From an uncultured Prevotellaceae bacterium (GTDB lineage: Bacteria > Bacteroidota > Bacteroidia > Bacteroidales > Bacteroidaceae): DNA of 32,921 nt. The stretch is taken from positions 1-32,921 of the forward strand of contig CACWWZ010000030.1 in the NCBI GenBank assembly GCA_902764705.1. The letters run 5' to 3'. Below are positions 17,701 through 24,387 of this stretch, piece by piece. The notes below the pieces were generated by a model. That model did not search any database and was not told where the DNA came from. It saw only the letters and a list, made by a program, of their open reading frames with translations. The position numbers and the translations under genes are program-made. The stretch's first letter is position 1, and each line of letters opens with the position of its first letter.

Positions 17701-20700
17701 TATCAGCTCGGTATTGTAAACAGTCAGACTGAGACCATTACTAAAGGTGGCACGACAGAAAGTAGAGGAGTGTCGGTACTGGCACGGAACACCAATTATC
17801 TTCCCACCATCATCAGGAAGACAACACAAGGACAGCAAACAGGAAAGACCTTATACAACTACGACAGTCAGGGACGTGTCATCTGGGAGGGTATCATCAA
17901 ATATACATCAGCGGACACGCTGAAAACGACCTATACCTATAATACAAATGGTCAACTTGCAAGCACGACCGACCCGATGGGACACAGTACGACGTTCTCC
18001 TATGATTCACGTGGACGCATTTCCACACGTACCGATATTACTGGATTAACTACTTACACCTACGACAACCTGGGGCGCATCTTGACAGAGACATATCCCG
18101 ATGGAAGCACAAAGCAATATACTTATGCATGGACCACGCCCTGCTACTCCGTCACTGTTACCAGCTCGAACGCACCTACGACTATGTCTTATTATGATGC
18201 ACGTAATCGTTTGACACGTTCTTCACAGAAACTGTTTAACGGCGTATTTGTTAATACAGACCGACAATACGACACTTATGGTCGACTCCAAAAAGTGTCT
18301 TTACCCTTCACTGGTTACTCTGCCACGCAGTGGACGACCTATACCTACGACATCTACGACCGTATAACATCGCTCGAGGAACCTACGGGCCGGACCATCG
18401 ATTACTCGTATAGTGGAAACACCGTGACGGAGGACAACGGACAGAACACGACGACAAAGACGTATGATGCCCTGTCACGTCTCATTGAGGTGGAAGATAA
18501 TTCAGGGACTACTAGCTATACCCTGCATGCTAACGGCAATCCTTTGGAGATTGACGTCCTTGGCAACAGTTTAACATTCGCCTACGACAACTATGGTCGC
18601 CGCACGACCATGATTGACCCAAGTCGCGGTACAACGACCTATCAGTATGACAATGCGGGGAACACATCAAATATGACAGATGCCAACAATAATGTGACGC
18701 AGATGACGTATGATAAGTACGGGCGTATGACCTCCAAACAGAACGGAGACTTCACCACAACCTATACTTATAATAACACACTCAACAAACTGTCCTCTGT
18801 ATCATCGACCAACGGCACGGCAAAAACGTTTACCTATGATTCCTACGGACGCCTCACCGTTTCGAAGGAGAACGCCACCAACAGCATCTGGTTCCAGCAG
18901 GCACACAGTTATGATACAGCAGGCCGCCTTGCCTCTACTGCATATGCATCCAACAAGGGTACCTTAGGCACGGAGAACTTTACCTATCAAAACAACAATG
19001 TGTATGAAGTAAGGTGGGATACTACGAGCATCTTCAGACAAGACGCTATTGGTAACATAGGATATCCCACCAGTGTTTATACCGGACCATTACACCGCAC
19101 CTACGGATACTCTTCCGCCGGACAACCTACCGGGCGTATCGTTCTAAACGGCTCAACACAGGTGATGAACCAGGCCTATTCCTATCATTCCACGACAGGA
19201 AATCTTATCACACGTTGCGACAATATAGCTAACATGACGGAGAACTTCACCTACGACAGCCTTGACCGCCTGACGCAATACGGCACGTCAACCGTTACCT
19301 ACGACGACTACGGCAACATCACTGCTAAGAGCGACGTAGGCAGTTACGCCTACAACAACAGCGACAAGCCCTTTGCCGTTACTGACGTGGCACTGTCAAA
19401 CAGCACCCTGTCGTCCCTCGGCACACAGACCGTCAGCTATACCTCGTTCAATCGTCCGGCATCTGTCACGGCCGGTGACTACACGGCAAGCTTTACTTAT
19501 AATGACAGCTATGAGCGTACCTGCATGAAGTTGATAGACACCTCCTTGATCGGTCCTTTTCGCAATGGTGACAGTGATAATGCTGATGACAACGACAGAG
19601 TTATTGGTAGCATTATATTGACACGGTACTATCTAAGCGGACGCTATGAATATGAAACCGGTTCGGATGGCAGCAGTGTCGAACGCCTCTATCTCAACGG
19701 CGACTATTACAGTGGTCCTGCAGTGTTTGTCAAGCACCGCATGGCTCCCCCGTATACCAATCTTGTATCTAGCAGTATCTATTATGTATGCCGCGATCAT
19801 CTCGGCAGCATCACCCATGTCTTGAAGTCTGACGGCACACTAAAGCAACAGCTGAGCTATGACGCTTGGGGACGTCTGCGCAATCCGCAGACACATGCTT
19901 TGTACGCTCCTGGTAGTGAGCCTACTCTCTTCCTCGGACGCGGCTACTGTGGTCATGAACACATGCAGGAACTGGGACTCATCAATATGAATGCCCGACT
20001 TTATGACCCGTACCTCGGACGTTTTCTCACCCCTGACAACTATGTCCAACTGCCTGACTTCAGCCAGAGTTTCAATAGATATAGTTATTGTTTGAACAAT
20101 CCGTTGAAATATACAGATCCTGAAGGGGACTTTTTTCTAGGGACCATTTTATCAGCTTTTACTGATTTAATAGGAAATCTTTTTACTCATGGATTTAATG
20201 TAAGCCAGTATAATTGGGACAGAACAGTAAATGCATGGAGGATTGATATGGGAATGTTTAGAGGTGATTTTGGACAAATATTGAATAAGTGGACCTTTTC
20301 ACTACCAGTTTCATTGATAGGAAATACATTTGCCCATGGGTACAATCTAGCAGGAAAGATTGACAATGTTACTTATATGGATGGCATGTTGGCTTTAAGT
20401 GGGCCTACAGGAGGTGATAATAGTGCGTTTACGTTAGGACATTACAGTTTTGGCCCTAAGGGATATCAAGCAACATGGAAAGATCACCTTTTTGTGCACG
20501 AATACGGGCATTATATGCAAACACAATTGATGGGAATCTTTTATATTCCTGTTGTTGCTATTCCAAGTCTAATAAGTGCTTCTCTTTATCCTAATTCTCA
20601 CAAAGATCGTTGGTTTGAAGTTGATGCAAGTCGAAGAGGTGCAGATTATTTTGACAAATATTATGGAAAAGGAGCTAAAGGGTATGTAAAAGGAAGTCCA

Positions 20701-20904
20701 GACTATTTCGACAGGGAATCATTCGAGGATTATAATAATCCGAAGCGTAAATCACCATATATTAATCCCAGAATTGGTTCATGTTATCAAGATAAAGCGT
20801 TTCCAACAACTGGAGCATCATTCTCTTTATTTGATATTCTGCCGACATCATTTGTAAGTACAATATATTGGGGTGGACTCCGTTTATATAATATAATATT
20901 CTAA
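14776..20904 (+). CDS. SpvB/FG-GAP/RHS polymorphic toxin-like protein with HEYGH C-terminal tip
   Basis: 2042 residues. A signal peptide (cleavage after AYSQ, ~residue 25) is followed by an SpvB-like domain (ISLTYNSQQGNGIMGMGWNI), FG-GAP/VCBS calcium-type repeats (GDFNGDGKMEV, DYNGDGKTDL, DCNGDGLVDM, DYDGDGMADL), many YD repeats from ~850 to ~1680, and the RHS-associated core (RDHLGSITHVLKSDG at ~1673, NRYSYCLNNPLKYTDPEG at ~1767-1784). The ~255-residue tip is AT-rich and unlike the core. It holds HEYGH at 1908-1912 and a possible third zinc ligand Glu1948 in WFEVDASRRGADYF. Known RHS proteins enclose a variable toxic tip; a metallopeptidase tip is inferred. The lipoprotein 11 bp downstream is the obvious immunity candidate. 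Confidence 0.88.
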   Translation: MKKNMIGFIIVCLLFALNSFPAYSQTSDSDNKAETPDSISTMTAEEYMAYIDSVYYATHPQPVAVYAEVPDTTEDPPRATTTYVMPDNPHVPHNITIDQTKMVGEIPIESGMSPTGARTYNVPINCFKSEGIMAPQISLTYNSQQGNGIMGMGWNIGGLQAITRGNKSIYYDNATNGIDLTKDDAFYLNGTRLIRTSVTSTELQYESETGHIKVVGHLNGTVLKYFDVYYPNGYRGVFGFTTNTSSRLSYPITSFIDDKGNTITYTYNNYSNIYSINRITYGSSYIQFGYDTSRLDIIKSYRSGLEMTENHRVNNISCYLGNTLLNSYTLTYTMQDRVSVMTQIDYTEAGSSPNALKFYYGTEAASTFNSSSTLLNGGYNFSDPVAVNAIRGRFDYSISDDGVVLYPNKTPYYYIYQNLLGRSINRFVNFYDDDINASIFLYSGLYGAYANPLSNLTVGQGFVSMLCADIKGIQEEFPIKVNNYVNGVTDKLVFKIYRNMVIGGICLIDSCTFNYSTIHTDAFGYKSVVPKFFYTGDFNGDGKMEVMEVTVNNPLGRNDWPTRCIIYDLENKCTLMNATSFVFNDGYTGEGNLDRIEVFDYNGDGKTDLCLINSSGIHFYSFTQSGNNITCHLDYSNTSFTKSSLENRRLLWGDCNGDGLVDMLLSPLTSNVLDTTWYTYLNKGSGQFSTNSFSGPNVSDKRCVIQDYDGDGMADLVSQKQDETEVYVYRLWNGSNAGTKTYSLLESNTKLVPVSLSASTTSSTLIGVKGTNAKKIDYARNLRTELLMTGMANSLGVIERNDYLLLPQAKNVGVYSHTYAEVFPYVIISEPFAVLAGDEKYLNSSKFDNNTFNYTDAIFHRQGLGFCGFSETQAINKNGFAQTTTFNPYAFGNVASVTSLTKSTAYTYDTTPQSNKIRRNNVTQTVETDLLKNVTWTTSHTYDSYDNQLSSTSSSGGYQITKQNTYTNLTSLSTRYQLGIVNSQTETITKGGTTESRGVSVLARNTNYLPTIIRKTTQGQQTGKTLYNYDSQGRVIWEGIIKYTSADTLKTTYTYNTNGQLASTTDPMGHSTTFSYDSRGRISTRTDITGLTTYTYDNLGRILTETYPDGSTKQYTYAWTTPCYSVTVTSSNAPTTMSYYDARNRLTRSSQKLFNGVFVNTDRQYDTYGRLQKVSLPFTGYSATQWTTYTYDIYDRITSLEEPTGRTIDYSYSGNTVTEDNGQNTTTKTYDALSRLIEVEDNSGTTSYTLHANGNPLEIDVLGNSLTFAYDNYGRRTTMIDPSRGTTTYQYDNAGNTSNMTDANNNVTQMTYDKYGRMTSKQNGDFTTTYTYNNTLNKLSSVSSTNGTAKTFTYDSYGRLTVSKENATNSIWFQQAHSYDTAGRLASTAYASNKGTLGTENFTYQNNNVYEVRWDTTSIFRQDAIGNIGYPTSVYTGPLHRTYGYSSAGQPTGRIVLNGSTQVMNQAYSYHSTTGNLITRCDNIANMTENFTYDSLDRLTQYGTSTVTYDDYGNITAKSDVGSYAYNNSDKPFAVTDVALSNSTLSSLGTQTVSYTSFNRPASVTAGDYTASFTYNDSYERTCMKLIDTSLIGPFRNGDSDNADDNDRVIGSIILTRYYLSGRYEYETGSDGSSVERLYLNGDYYSGPAVFVKHRMAPPYTNLVSSSIYYVCRDHLGSITHVLKSDGTLKQQLSYDAWGRLRNPQTHALYAPGSEPTLFLGRGYCGHEHMQELGLINMNARLYDPYLGRFLTPDNYVQLPDFSQSFNRYSYCLNNPLKYTDPEGDFFLGTILSAFTDLIGNLFTHGFNVSQYNWDRTVNAWRIDMGMFRGDFGQILNKWTFSLPVSLIGNTFAHGYNLAGKIDNVTYMDGMLALSGPTGGDNSAFTLGHYSFGPKGYQATWKDHLFVHEYGHYMQTQLMGIFYIPVVAIPSLISASLYPNSHKDRWFEVDASRRGADYFDKYYGKGAKGYVKGSPDYFDRESFEDYNNPKRKSPYINPRIGSCYQDKAFPTTGASFSLFDILPTSFVSTIYWGGLRLYNIIF

Positions 20905-20915
20905 TCTTTAGCAAT

Positions 20916-21359
20916 ATGAAAAAGAAAATCGAATATGGAATATTGGTATTGGCATTTATGCTAACCACTAACTCTTGCTTCGAATGGTTTACGACTAATG
21001 ACGAATATTATAATGTCACAATTGAAAACAATTCTCTTGACACTATATATACGGACATTATGTGTGGCAATAATGCACTAAAATATGATTTTGACAAATT
21101 ACGGGATTTTTATCTTGAGCGTATCCTTCCGGATTCATCAAGGACAATTCCATATATAGAAAAGTTACCCAATTATAAAAATGATAAGATTGCATTAATT
21201 GTTTTGAAGAAAACTACCTATGAAAAATATACCATAGAAGAAATCCGTGAAAAAAGAATCATGGATTATGGAATTGTCTATTCTTATGAAGAATTAGAGA
21301 GAATGGGGTTTGTAATCAAATACGCTGGTCAAGACACATGTTATGAAGACAATGAATAA
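20916..21359 (+). CDS. Lipoprotein, candidate immunity protein for the RHS tip
   Basis: A 147-residue protein with a lipoprotein signal (ILVLAFMLTTNSC, Cys21). The mature part is rich in charged and aromatic residues and has no recognised domain. Its AT-rich composition matches the RHS tip, and it begins 11 bp after the RHS stop, which is where cognate immunity genes normally sit. A membrane-anchored periplasmic product would suit a toxin that acts in the envelope. Assignment rests on position only; it could be an unrelated accessory lipoprotein. Confidence 0.6.
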   Translation: MKKKIEYGILVLAFMLTTNSCFEWFTTNDEYYNVTIENNSLDTIYTDIMCGNNALKYDFDKLRDFYLERILPDSSRTIPYIEKLPNYKNDKIALIVLKKTTYEKYTIEEIREKRIMDYGIVYSYEELERMGFVIKYAGQDTCYEDNE

Positions 21360-21660
21360 GAAAATTATCTCGAGAGTAGTGGTCATCGGTTGTGTGGCGG
21401 TGCTGACGTTAAGTGCCTGCTCACCACGTGTCATGACAGAAGTGACAATGAATTACCCATCCCGTAGCGTTGACGAGGTTAAGGTGTTTGACGTAGGCGA
21501 CACGGTGCCGAACAATAGCGTGGCATTAGGCAGGGTAGCAGTGCTTGACCGCGGTTTCACCACAAACTGCGGCTACGACCGCATGTTGTCGTTGGCTAAA
21601 AGAAAATCGGGGACGGTTCTGAATGATCCACTTTTAAGTAGAAATATTTTGTTATATTGA
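21352..21660 (+). pseudogene. Truncated lipoprotein gene interrupted by a RAYT element fragment
   Basis: ATG at 21352 (MNKKIISRVVVIGCVAVLTL, lipobox LSAC) is preferred over 21343. The product has a lipoprotein signal and a GC-rich mature region (VFDVGDTVPNNSVALGRVAV, then TTNCGYDRMLSLAKR). The last ~20 residues, from about 21605, are encoded by the 5' end of a repeat (GGGGACGGTTCTGAATGATC) that recurs at 29588, so the natural C-terminus is lost. Families with this sequence usually continue further, from memory; hence the pseudogene call. The start overlaps the preceding gene. Confidence 0.6.
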
Positions 21661-21772
21661 AATAATTATGTATCTTTGCGCAGTAAATAATATACTAGCC
21701 AACATTATGCCAAGACAAGAGCGCTTACAAAGTTCAACAGGCATTTATCATGTCATGCATGGCATGAAGAAC
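21609..21772 (+). mobile_element. 5' end of a RAYT (IS200-like) element with promoter and first transposase codons
   Basis: Begins with GGGGACGGTTCTGAATGATC. It contains a promoter TTTG (21648-21651), 19 nt, TATCTTTG (21671-21678), and an ATG at 21707 opening MPRQERLQSSTGIYHVM, the hallmark N-terminus of REP-associated Y1 transposases. Homology stops near 21760-21775, where RHS sequence begins. About 70 bp of the leader are repeated at 29588-29655. Confidence 0.7.
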
Positions 21773-22726
21773 AACAATGGCGGCAAGCCGCTGATGTGGC
21801 AGTTTGGCGGAGGTTATGTAGAGCTGAATGACAACGGCACTCCGACCAGCTGGAACTACTATGTCACCGACCACCTCGGCAGCACGAGGATGGTGGTCGA
21901 CAGCAACGACAGCATCAAGGAGAACATCAACTACTATCCTTTCGGCAGCGAGATGCGATTGGAGAATCCCGCCCTGCTAACAGGTAGTTTCTCGCATCCT
22001 TTCCGCTTCACCGGCAAGGAGCTGGACAAGCTGAACAGCCTGAATATGTACGATTTCGGTGCCCGAATGTATGATGTGGCTGGTGTACCGATGTGGACGA
22101 GTGTTGACCCACTATGCGAGAAGTACTATAATATTACTCCGTATGCGTACTGTGCGAATAATCCGGTTAATTTGATTGACCTTGATGGAAGAGACTGGTA
22201 CCAAAATGATGAATTCCACTATTACATGTGGTTTGAAGGTGATGGATATAGAGATGGATTTACTCATATTGGAGGAAAGGGCAGTTTACTCGGTGAATTT
22301 GAATCTAAAATAAATAATATTTTAATCGATGTATTTGAGAATGAGAATGGATTATATTCTGAGGGACGTCCAATAGATATTACAGATCCCGACAAAGGTG
22401 CTATTGTTCCTTCAGACTTTGGCAAAATGGATGATTTTCTTGATGAATTTGTGTTTGGATATGGTCCTGAAATTTCCATATTAACAGGTGATCACCCTTA
22501 TACAAAAGCATTGCAGAAAGATGACAAAGTTGTACAAGCCCAACAACAATTACGTTCAGGTGAAACAGATATTCCTGGGCAAATAACTAGAGTGAATAAA
22601 AAATGGGGATTGTGGGATCTTGTCTCAACACCTTCTATGGCAAAACAGTTTGTAGGATCATATTCATTTGATTCATACACATCAAAAGATGGAAAACATC
22701 TTTTAAATATTGTTTATGACACCTAA
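21707..22726 (+). pseudogene. Orphan RHS C-terminal toxin fused to a transposase N-terminus, with premature stop
   Basis: 339 residues from ATG 21707; the frame is open from 21668, which lies within the -7 region. The first ~20 residues are RAYT transposase. Then the end of an RHS core follows (WQFGGGYVELND; YYVTDHLGSTRMVVDSND; FRFTGKELDKLN; VDPLCEKYYNITPYAYCANN) and a variable tip starting after LDGRDW. The tip (GDHPYTKALQKDDKVVQAQ; TPSMAKQFVGSYSFDSY) resembles C-terminal domains on Bacteroidota RHS proteins. The TAA at 22724 interrupts it: the same frame continues 39 codons to 22846 with NFRSLVYHIYGTGYLNHSRS and TTYQFYIW, the expected end of the domain. It has no signal peptide and no RHS shell, so it is probably a remnant used for tip exchange. 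Confidence 0.75.
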
Positions 22727-22846
22727 AATTTTCGATCACTTGTCTATCATATATATGGGACAGGTTACTTAAATCACTCAAGAAGCAGCTTTGTAAAACC
22801 TCTATCAACAACATACCAATTTTATATATGGAAATCAAGAAAATAA
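22727..22846 (+). other. In-frame continuation of the orphan toxin beyond the TAA
   Basis: 39 sense codons in the same frame follow the stop at 22724-22726 and end at TAA 22844-22846. The encoded segment keeps the pattern of the tip family (SLVYH...RSSF...TTYQFYIW). It overlaps the next gene's ATG (22828) by 19 bp, as coupled toxin/immunity pairs often do. One base change (AAA to TAA) would explain the break. Confidence 0.6.
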
Positions 22847-23277
22847 TAGCATTCGTATTTTTTATAGTTCTGTTTCCTTTGTATTTTTGGGTATTGACAT
22901 CTTGTGATCTCAATCCTCAATATAAGCAAATTGGAGATACTAATTTCTATTTGCTTCCTGATTGGCAAGGGCACGGTTCTTATCTTCATCACAGTGGAGG
23001 AGAGAAAAATGGTTTTTATAATATCACGCATGATGGTGTTGTTAGTGATGTTTATTGGAATTCGCAGTTCCTTATTATTAAATGTAGTCTATCAGAAAAT
23101 CATACTATTAGATATTGGTATATTATGAAGAATATTAAGGAATATAGTTGGAAAGAATTTGAGATAAAGAAATATATGAATTCTGTAGATTACAAAAAAA
23201 CTATAGACTCAATGGGATTATCTGAAAGAGTAATGGAACACACTGATGGAACAATACCTTGGCGCATTCATTTATGA
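22828..23277 (+). CDS. DUF3997-like lipoprotein, candidate immunity protein
   Basis: A 149-residue protein with a lipoprotein signal (VFFIVLFPLYFWVLTSC, Cys26). The mature part has the arrangement remembered for DUF3997 proteins: an initial YLLPDW segment, ITHDGVVSDVYWNSQFLIIK and a YWYIMKN strand. It is AT-rich like the toxin tip before it and would overlap the un-truncated toxin frame by 19 bp. Position suggests an immunity protein that outlived its toxin. The family name is from memory of the pattern, not a search. Confidence 0.6.
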   Translation: MEIKKIIAFVFFIVLFPLYFWVLTSCDLNPQYKQIGDTNFYLLPDWQGHGSYLHHSGGEKNGFYNITHDGVVSDVYWNSQFLIIKCSLSENHTIRYWYIMKNIKEYSWKEFEIKKYMNSVDYKKTIDSMGLSERVMEHTDGTIPWRIHL

Positions 23278-23283
23278 AAGAGG

Positions 23284-23456
23284 AATCACGGGGACGGTTT
23301 TGATTCCTGAGGCAAGGTAAAAGACGGTTCTGTGATCATTTTTTGAGTATATTATTTTGAGATTTTGGGACTTTATTTCACCCATTGAAATGAAACACCT
23401 GACACCATATCGCCTAAACGCGCCATCCCTCTCCGTGAATGGGAGAGGAATGGTGT
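23284..23456 (+). mobile_element. RAYT-element 3' end copy A with terminal palindrome
   Basis: Starts with CACGGGGACGGTTTTGATTCC and a second GACGGTTCTGTGATC. The 92 bp 23329-23420 are repeated at 30884-30975 with few differences (shared words include TATATTATTTTGAGATTT and GAAATGAAACACCTGACACC). It ends in a dyad: CCAT-n-CCTCTCC (23423-23434) pairing with GGAGAGG-n-ATGG (23442-23453). Confidence 0.7.
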
Positions 23457-23488
23457 TATTGTCTAAGGAGGCAGGGAGGAAAGGAGGG

Positions 23489-23761
23489 CTACTTGTCGTC
23501 GTAGTGCCCGTAGGCCGAAAGCACATCCACATAAACCTCAGTCTCAAAGATTTCGTAAATCAAGCGATGCTTCTTTGTGATGGTGCGGCTCCATTGGCCA
23601 TTGCGGTCGCCTTTCAGTGGCTCAGGATGACCAGTGCCCGTTTTGGGATGCTCTTTCAGTTCCTTAATAAACTTATCGGCTTTCTTGTAGGCGGCAGGCT
23701 CAGAACGTTTCAGTTTCTGAAGGTCTTCAATAGCCTTTGGAGAATAGATAATCTTATACAT
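23489..23761 (-). CDS. yoeB: YoeB/Txe-family type II toxin (mRNA endoribonuclease)
   Basis: A 90-residue RelE-superfamily toxin, expected to cleave mRNA at the ribosome. The core pattern is present: IIYSPKAIEDLQKLKRSEP, then GHPEPLKGDRNGQWSRTIT, KKHRLIYEI, and a C-terminal SAYGHYDDK with the family's terminal His-Tyr. Its ATG overlaps the antitoxin stop (TGATG), so the two are translationally coupled. It sits between a RAYT-like 3' end and the second regulator-type promoter, within the accessory region. Confidence 0.88.
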   Translation of the reverse strand: MYKIIYSPKAIEDLQKLKRSEPAAYKKADKFIKELKEHPKTGTGHPEPLKGDRNGQWSRTITKKHRLIYEIFETEVYVDVLSAYGHYDDK

Positions 23762-24012
23762 CAGCCCACCCTTTGTAGAAATTCATCTAACGACTCATTA
23801 GGCAACATCTCAACACCTTCTCCACGCTTGATTTGTTCTCTTGCCTCATCTACACGGGCAAAGAACTCCTCTTTGGTGAGAAGAGTTGGGTCTGCTTCTT
23901 TCTCAGAAACGAGTTTCCGCAAATATTTGGCGGCTCGCTTCAGCAGGTTTTCATCTTCAGCAATGATACTCATATTGCGAAGAATCTCTGCATTCATCTG
24001 CATTGCTGTCAT
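23761..24012 (-). CDS. Antitoxin of the YoeB-type pair
   Basis: An 83-residue acidic, helical protein (MQMNAEILRNMSIIAEDENL; ITKEEFFARVDEAREQIKRG-like segment) directly upstream of the toxin, overlapping by one base. No Phd/YefM DNA-binding N-terminus is obvious. It resembles the short antitoxins found next to YoeB/Txe toxins in Bacteroidota. A good promoter precedes it and GAGG lies just before the ATG. Assignment relies mainly on the partner. Confidence 0.75.
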   Translation of the reverse strand: MTAMQMNAEILRNMSIIAEDENLLKRAAKYLRKLVSEKEADPTLLTKEEFFARVDEAREQIKRGEGVEMLPNESLDEFLQRVG

Positions 24013-24040
24013 GTCCTCAAATAATTATGTTTTCTGGCTG

Positions 24041-24071
24041 CAAAGATACGAATAAATTCCGAATAATCAAA
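24041..24071 (-). promoter_or_regulatory. Promoter of the toxin-antitoxin operon
   Basis: On the minus strand TTTG (24071-24068), 19 nt, TATCTTTG (24048-24041); the antitoxin ATG follows 28 nt downstream. Confidence 0.8.
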
Positions 24072-24194
24072 GAATTCGCATATAATAACATGAAGTTAAA
24101 CCCTTTAAACCCTGAAATTGGTATGAGTCCAGAAAAATGAGAATGGTTCGCAATGATCACAAACCAACTGTAATTCAAAAACTTACAAGATTTC

Positions 24195-24216
24195 TTGGTT
24201 TAAAATTGGTTTAAAA
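24195..24216 (+). promoter_or_regulatory. Candidate operator: two tandem TTGGTTTAAAA boxes (copy 2)
   Basis: TTGGTTTAAAA at 24195-24205 and 24206-24216, again 15 bp before the -33 box. The flanks also match copy 1 (CTGTAATTCAAAAACTTACA, then a diverged TTTTTCCATAATTTTGCG region). Confidence 0.7.
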
Positions 24217-24231
24217 ATAACCTTTTAATCT

Positions 24232-24263
24232 TTTGTTGCCGTCTAGGTTTTTCCATAATTTTG
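24232..24263 (+). promoter_or_regulatory. Promoter of the S74/papain operon (copy 2)
   Basis: TTTG (24232-24235), 20 nt, TAATTTTG (24256-24263), identical in both boxes and spacing to 13874-13905. Confidence 0.85.
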
Positions 24264-24293
24264 CGAGCGACAAATTTTTAAAACCGCAGAATT

Positions 24294-24371
24294 ATGAAAA
24301 AATTACTATTGTTTTTATTCGGTGCTTTCTTTTTAAGCACAAGTATGTATTACCAAAACATTTATTTTTAA
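24294..24371 (+). pseudogene. 25-residue signal-peptide remnant
   Basis: ATG 24294 opens MKKLLLFLFGAFFLSTSMYY and stops after 25 codons at 24371. It looks like a signal peptide with no mature protein. It holds the same place after the promoter as the small secreted gene at 13939, so it is probably the deleted counterpart of that gene, or a leader peptide. Confidence 0.5.
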
Positions 24372-24387
24372 TTTAAATCTTAAGAAA

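Noticed and set aside
23272-23547. Minus-strand frame sharing FRRYGVRCFISM with another at 30830-31030
   Set aside because: The similarity comes from the 92-bp nucleotide repeat; the frames differ on both sides and start in unrelated sequence.
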